A DNA stretch of 64,000 nucleotides from Hymenobacter sp. 5317J-9 (GTDB taxonomy: Bacteria; Bacteroidota; Bacteroidia; Cytophagales; Hymenobacteraceae), in assembly GCF_022921075.1 (NCBI RefSeq), contig NZ_CP095050.1:620001-684000 (forward strand), read 5' to 3'. The position numbers and the translations under genes are program-made. Of the stretch, positions 62,470-64,000 are shown in pieces. A model generated the notes under the pieces. The model searched no databases, was not told where the DNA came from, and saw nothing but the letters and a program-made list of their open reading frames with translations. Numbering within the stretch: position 1 is the first letter of the stretch; the number at the start of each line of letters is the position of its first letter.

Positions 62470-64000
62470 ATGCGTAATCTTTACTTTCTGGGGCTGTTGC
62501 TGGCGGCCGAACCAGCACTGGCGCAGGCGCCAGCCTCCGCAACCGAAAGCCTGGCACCGCTCACCGTCGATAAAATCATGCGGGAGCCGGCGCAGTGGGT
62601 AGGTACCTCGCCGTCGAACATATACTGGGCCGAGGACGGCCGCCGCATTTACTTCAACTGGAACCCCACCAAAGCCCGGCGCGACTCGCTCTATGAAGTG
62701 GCTTCCACGGGTCCGGCGGCGCCGCGCAAAGTGAGCCAGCGCGAGCAGCGGGAACTGCCCGCCAGCACCGGCACCTACGACGAGGCCTATACGCGCAAGG
62801 TGTACGAGCGCGACGGCGACATCTATTTGCTCGACCTCAAAACCCAGAAAAGCCGGCGGGTGACCAACACCGCCGAGCGCGAAAGCAACCCTGATTTTGC
62901 GCTGCAAGACAAGCTCGTGAGCTACGTGCGCGCCCAGAACCTCTACACCTGGGACCCCGCCACGGGCGAAACCGTCCAGCGCACCGACTTCCGCAAAGGC
63001 AGCAAGCCCGCCAGCACCACGCCCACCGACAAGGCCGAGCGTTACCTGCGCGCCCAGCAGCTGGCGTTGTTTGAGGTGGTGCGGCTGCGCGACCAGGACC
63101 GGCAGGCCCAGGAGCGCCAGCAAAAGGCCCTGGCCCGGCTGCAGCCCAAGGCCATTTATCTGGGCCTGCAAACCGTGGCCAACCTGCAGCTCAGCCCCGA
63201 CGGCCGCTACGTGACCTACGCGCTGCGGCAGGAGCCCGCGGCCGCCAAAGTAGCGCTGGTGCCCAGCTTCGTGACGGCTTCAGGCTTCACCGAAGACATT
63301 TCGACCCGCACCAAGGTAGGCGCGGCCCAGACGGCAGTCGAGCTGGGCATTTATGACATTGCCCGCGACACCACGTTTGTGCTGGGCTACAAGGAATTGA
63401 AGGGCCTGGACGAGCAGCCGGCTTACCGCAAGGAATACGCGCTGCCGGCCAAGGCGCCCATGCCCGCCGACTCAGCCAAGTCCGCCGGCAAGGCGAAAAA
63501 GCCCGAGCTGCGCCGCGTGCAGCCGTTTGGCCCGTACTGGTCGGCCGATGGGCAGCGCGCGTTTCTGGTGATGCGCACCGCCGACAACAAAGACCGGTGG
63601 ATAGTGGGCCTGGACCCCGCCACCCAAAAAATCAAGCTGCTCGACCGTCAGCACGACGACGCCTGGATTAGCGGCCCCGGCATTGGCAACGGGCCGGGCA
63701 ACGTGGGCTGGCTGCCCGACAACCGCCGTGTGTGGTTTCAGAGCGAGGGAACCGGCTACAGCCACCTCTACACCGTGGACGTGACCACCGGCCAGAAAAA
63801 AGCACTCACCAGCGGCAAGTTCGAAATCCAAAGCGCTCAGTTGAGCCGCGACCGCAAAACCTGGTACCTCACCGCCAACGCCACCCACCCCGGCGAGCAG
63901 CACTTCTACCACCTGCCCCTGAACGGCGGCGCGCTCCAGCAAATCACGACCCGGCCCGGCGCGCACGAGGTAGTGGTGTCACCCGACGGCCGCACCCTGG
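62470..64000 (+). CDS. S9-family peptidase (dipeptidyl peptidase IV-like), N-terminal part
   Basis: The frame opens at 62470 and continues past the right edge: 510 residues seen. Signal peptide MRNLYFLGLLLAAEPALAQA. The visible part is the beta-propeller domain of a prolyl-oligopeptidase-like enzyme, with repeating WAEDGRRIYFNW, VANLQLSPDGRYVTYALRQE, FGPYWSADGQRAFLVMRTAD, NVGWLPDNRRVWFQSEGTGY and SHLYTVDVTTGQKKALTSGK blades. The alpha/beta-hydrolase domain with the catalytic Ser-Asp-His triad lies outside the window, so activity cannot be checked. Periplasmic dipeptidyl peptidases of this type finish peptide breakdown in Bacteroidota. Confidence 0.9.
   Translation, partial: MRNLYFLGLLLAAEPALAQAPASATESLAPLTVDKIMREPAQWVGTSPSNIYWAEDGRRIYFNWNPTKARRDSLYEVASTGPAAPRKVSQREQRELPASTGTYDEAYTRKVYERDGDIYLLDLKTQKSRRVTNTAERESNPDFALQDKLVSYVRAQNLYTWDPATGETVQRTDFRKGSKPASTTPTDKAERYLRAQQLALFEVVRLRDQDRQAQERQQKALARLQPKAIYLGLQTVANLQLSPDGRYVTYALRQEPAAAKVALVPSFVTASGFTEDISTRTKVGAAQTAVELGIYDIARDTTFVLGYKELKGLDEQPAYRKEYALPAKAPMPADSAKSAGKAKKPELRRVQPFGPYWSADGQRAFLVMRTADNKDRWIVGLDPATQKIKLLDRQHDDAWISGPGIGNGPGNVGWLPDNRRVWFQSEGTGYSHLYTVDVTTGQKKALTSGKFEIQSAQLSRDRKTWYLTANATHPGEQHFYHLPLNGGALQQITTRPGAHEVVVSPDGRTL

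Overview
The window is high-GC DNA from a Bacteroidota bacterium, most like a Hymenobacter-type cytophagal organism. The taxonomy is an inference. It rests on two secreted proteins with type IX secretion (Por_Secre_tail) C-termini, a SusR-type regulator next to GH97 and GH13 enzymes, LytS/LytTR pairs, a sigma factor overlapping a membrane-anchored partner, a CarboxypepD_reg/TonB-type outer-membrane receptor, and promoters of the TTTG-N19-TAnnTTTG type. The best example of that promoter precedes rpsU. I found no tRNA, rRNA, CRISPR array or transposase gene.

Layout. 1-2732 (minus): periplasmic PaoABC-like aldehyde oxidoreductase (Fe-S, FAD, Mo subunits; the Mo subunit runs off the left edge). 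3085-8545 (plus): small starch/alpha-glucan locus (SusR-like regulator, SusB-like GH97, GH13 lipoprotein) without SusC/SusD. 8792-12056: LytS/LytTR pair, then a secreted amidohydrolase. 12185-18072 (minus): GIN-domain protein, small exported protein, uvrB, then a sigma factor with an overlapping TM/beta-barrel partner. 18490-21429: wrbA facing a second LytS/LytTR pair. 21653-27621 (plus): serine hydrolase, two-gene ABC transporter, outer-membrane receptor. 27752-30664: aroE and DedA (minus), bestrophin (plus). 30871-33186: a 771-residue T9SS cargo protein of mosaic base composition. 33380-41323 (minus): ComA-type phosphosulfolactate synthase, TPR protein, an epimerase, then the end of an exopolysaccharide export operon (Wza-like, Wzc-like, CpsB/YwqE-like). 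41579-44416 (plus): acyl-CoA dehydrogenase, rpsU-xer-hpf. 44495-48635 (minus): metK, SDR, THUMP-like methyltransferase, exported protein. 48793-49530: DUF4397 lipoprotein. 49605-59027 (minus): a 3140-residue T9SS surface protein. 59364-64000: ahcY, a small membrane protein, a flavin-dependent oxidoreductase, and a truncated S9 peptidase.

Most convergent gene pairs are separated by a symmetric hairpin flanked by A and T runs, which should stop transcription from both sides. Several other intergenic spaces hold long perfect palindromes with related arm sequences (elements A to F). Two of them sit inside operons. These palindromes, the SusC/D-less glucan locus with a helically phased repeat before the GH97 gene, and the surface proteins that share a C-terminal module are the most noteworthy features.
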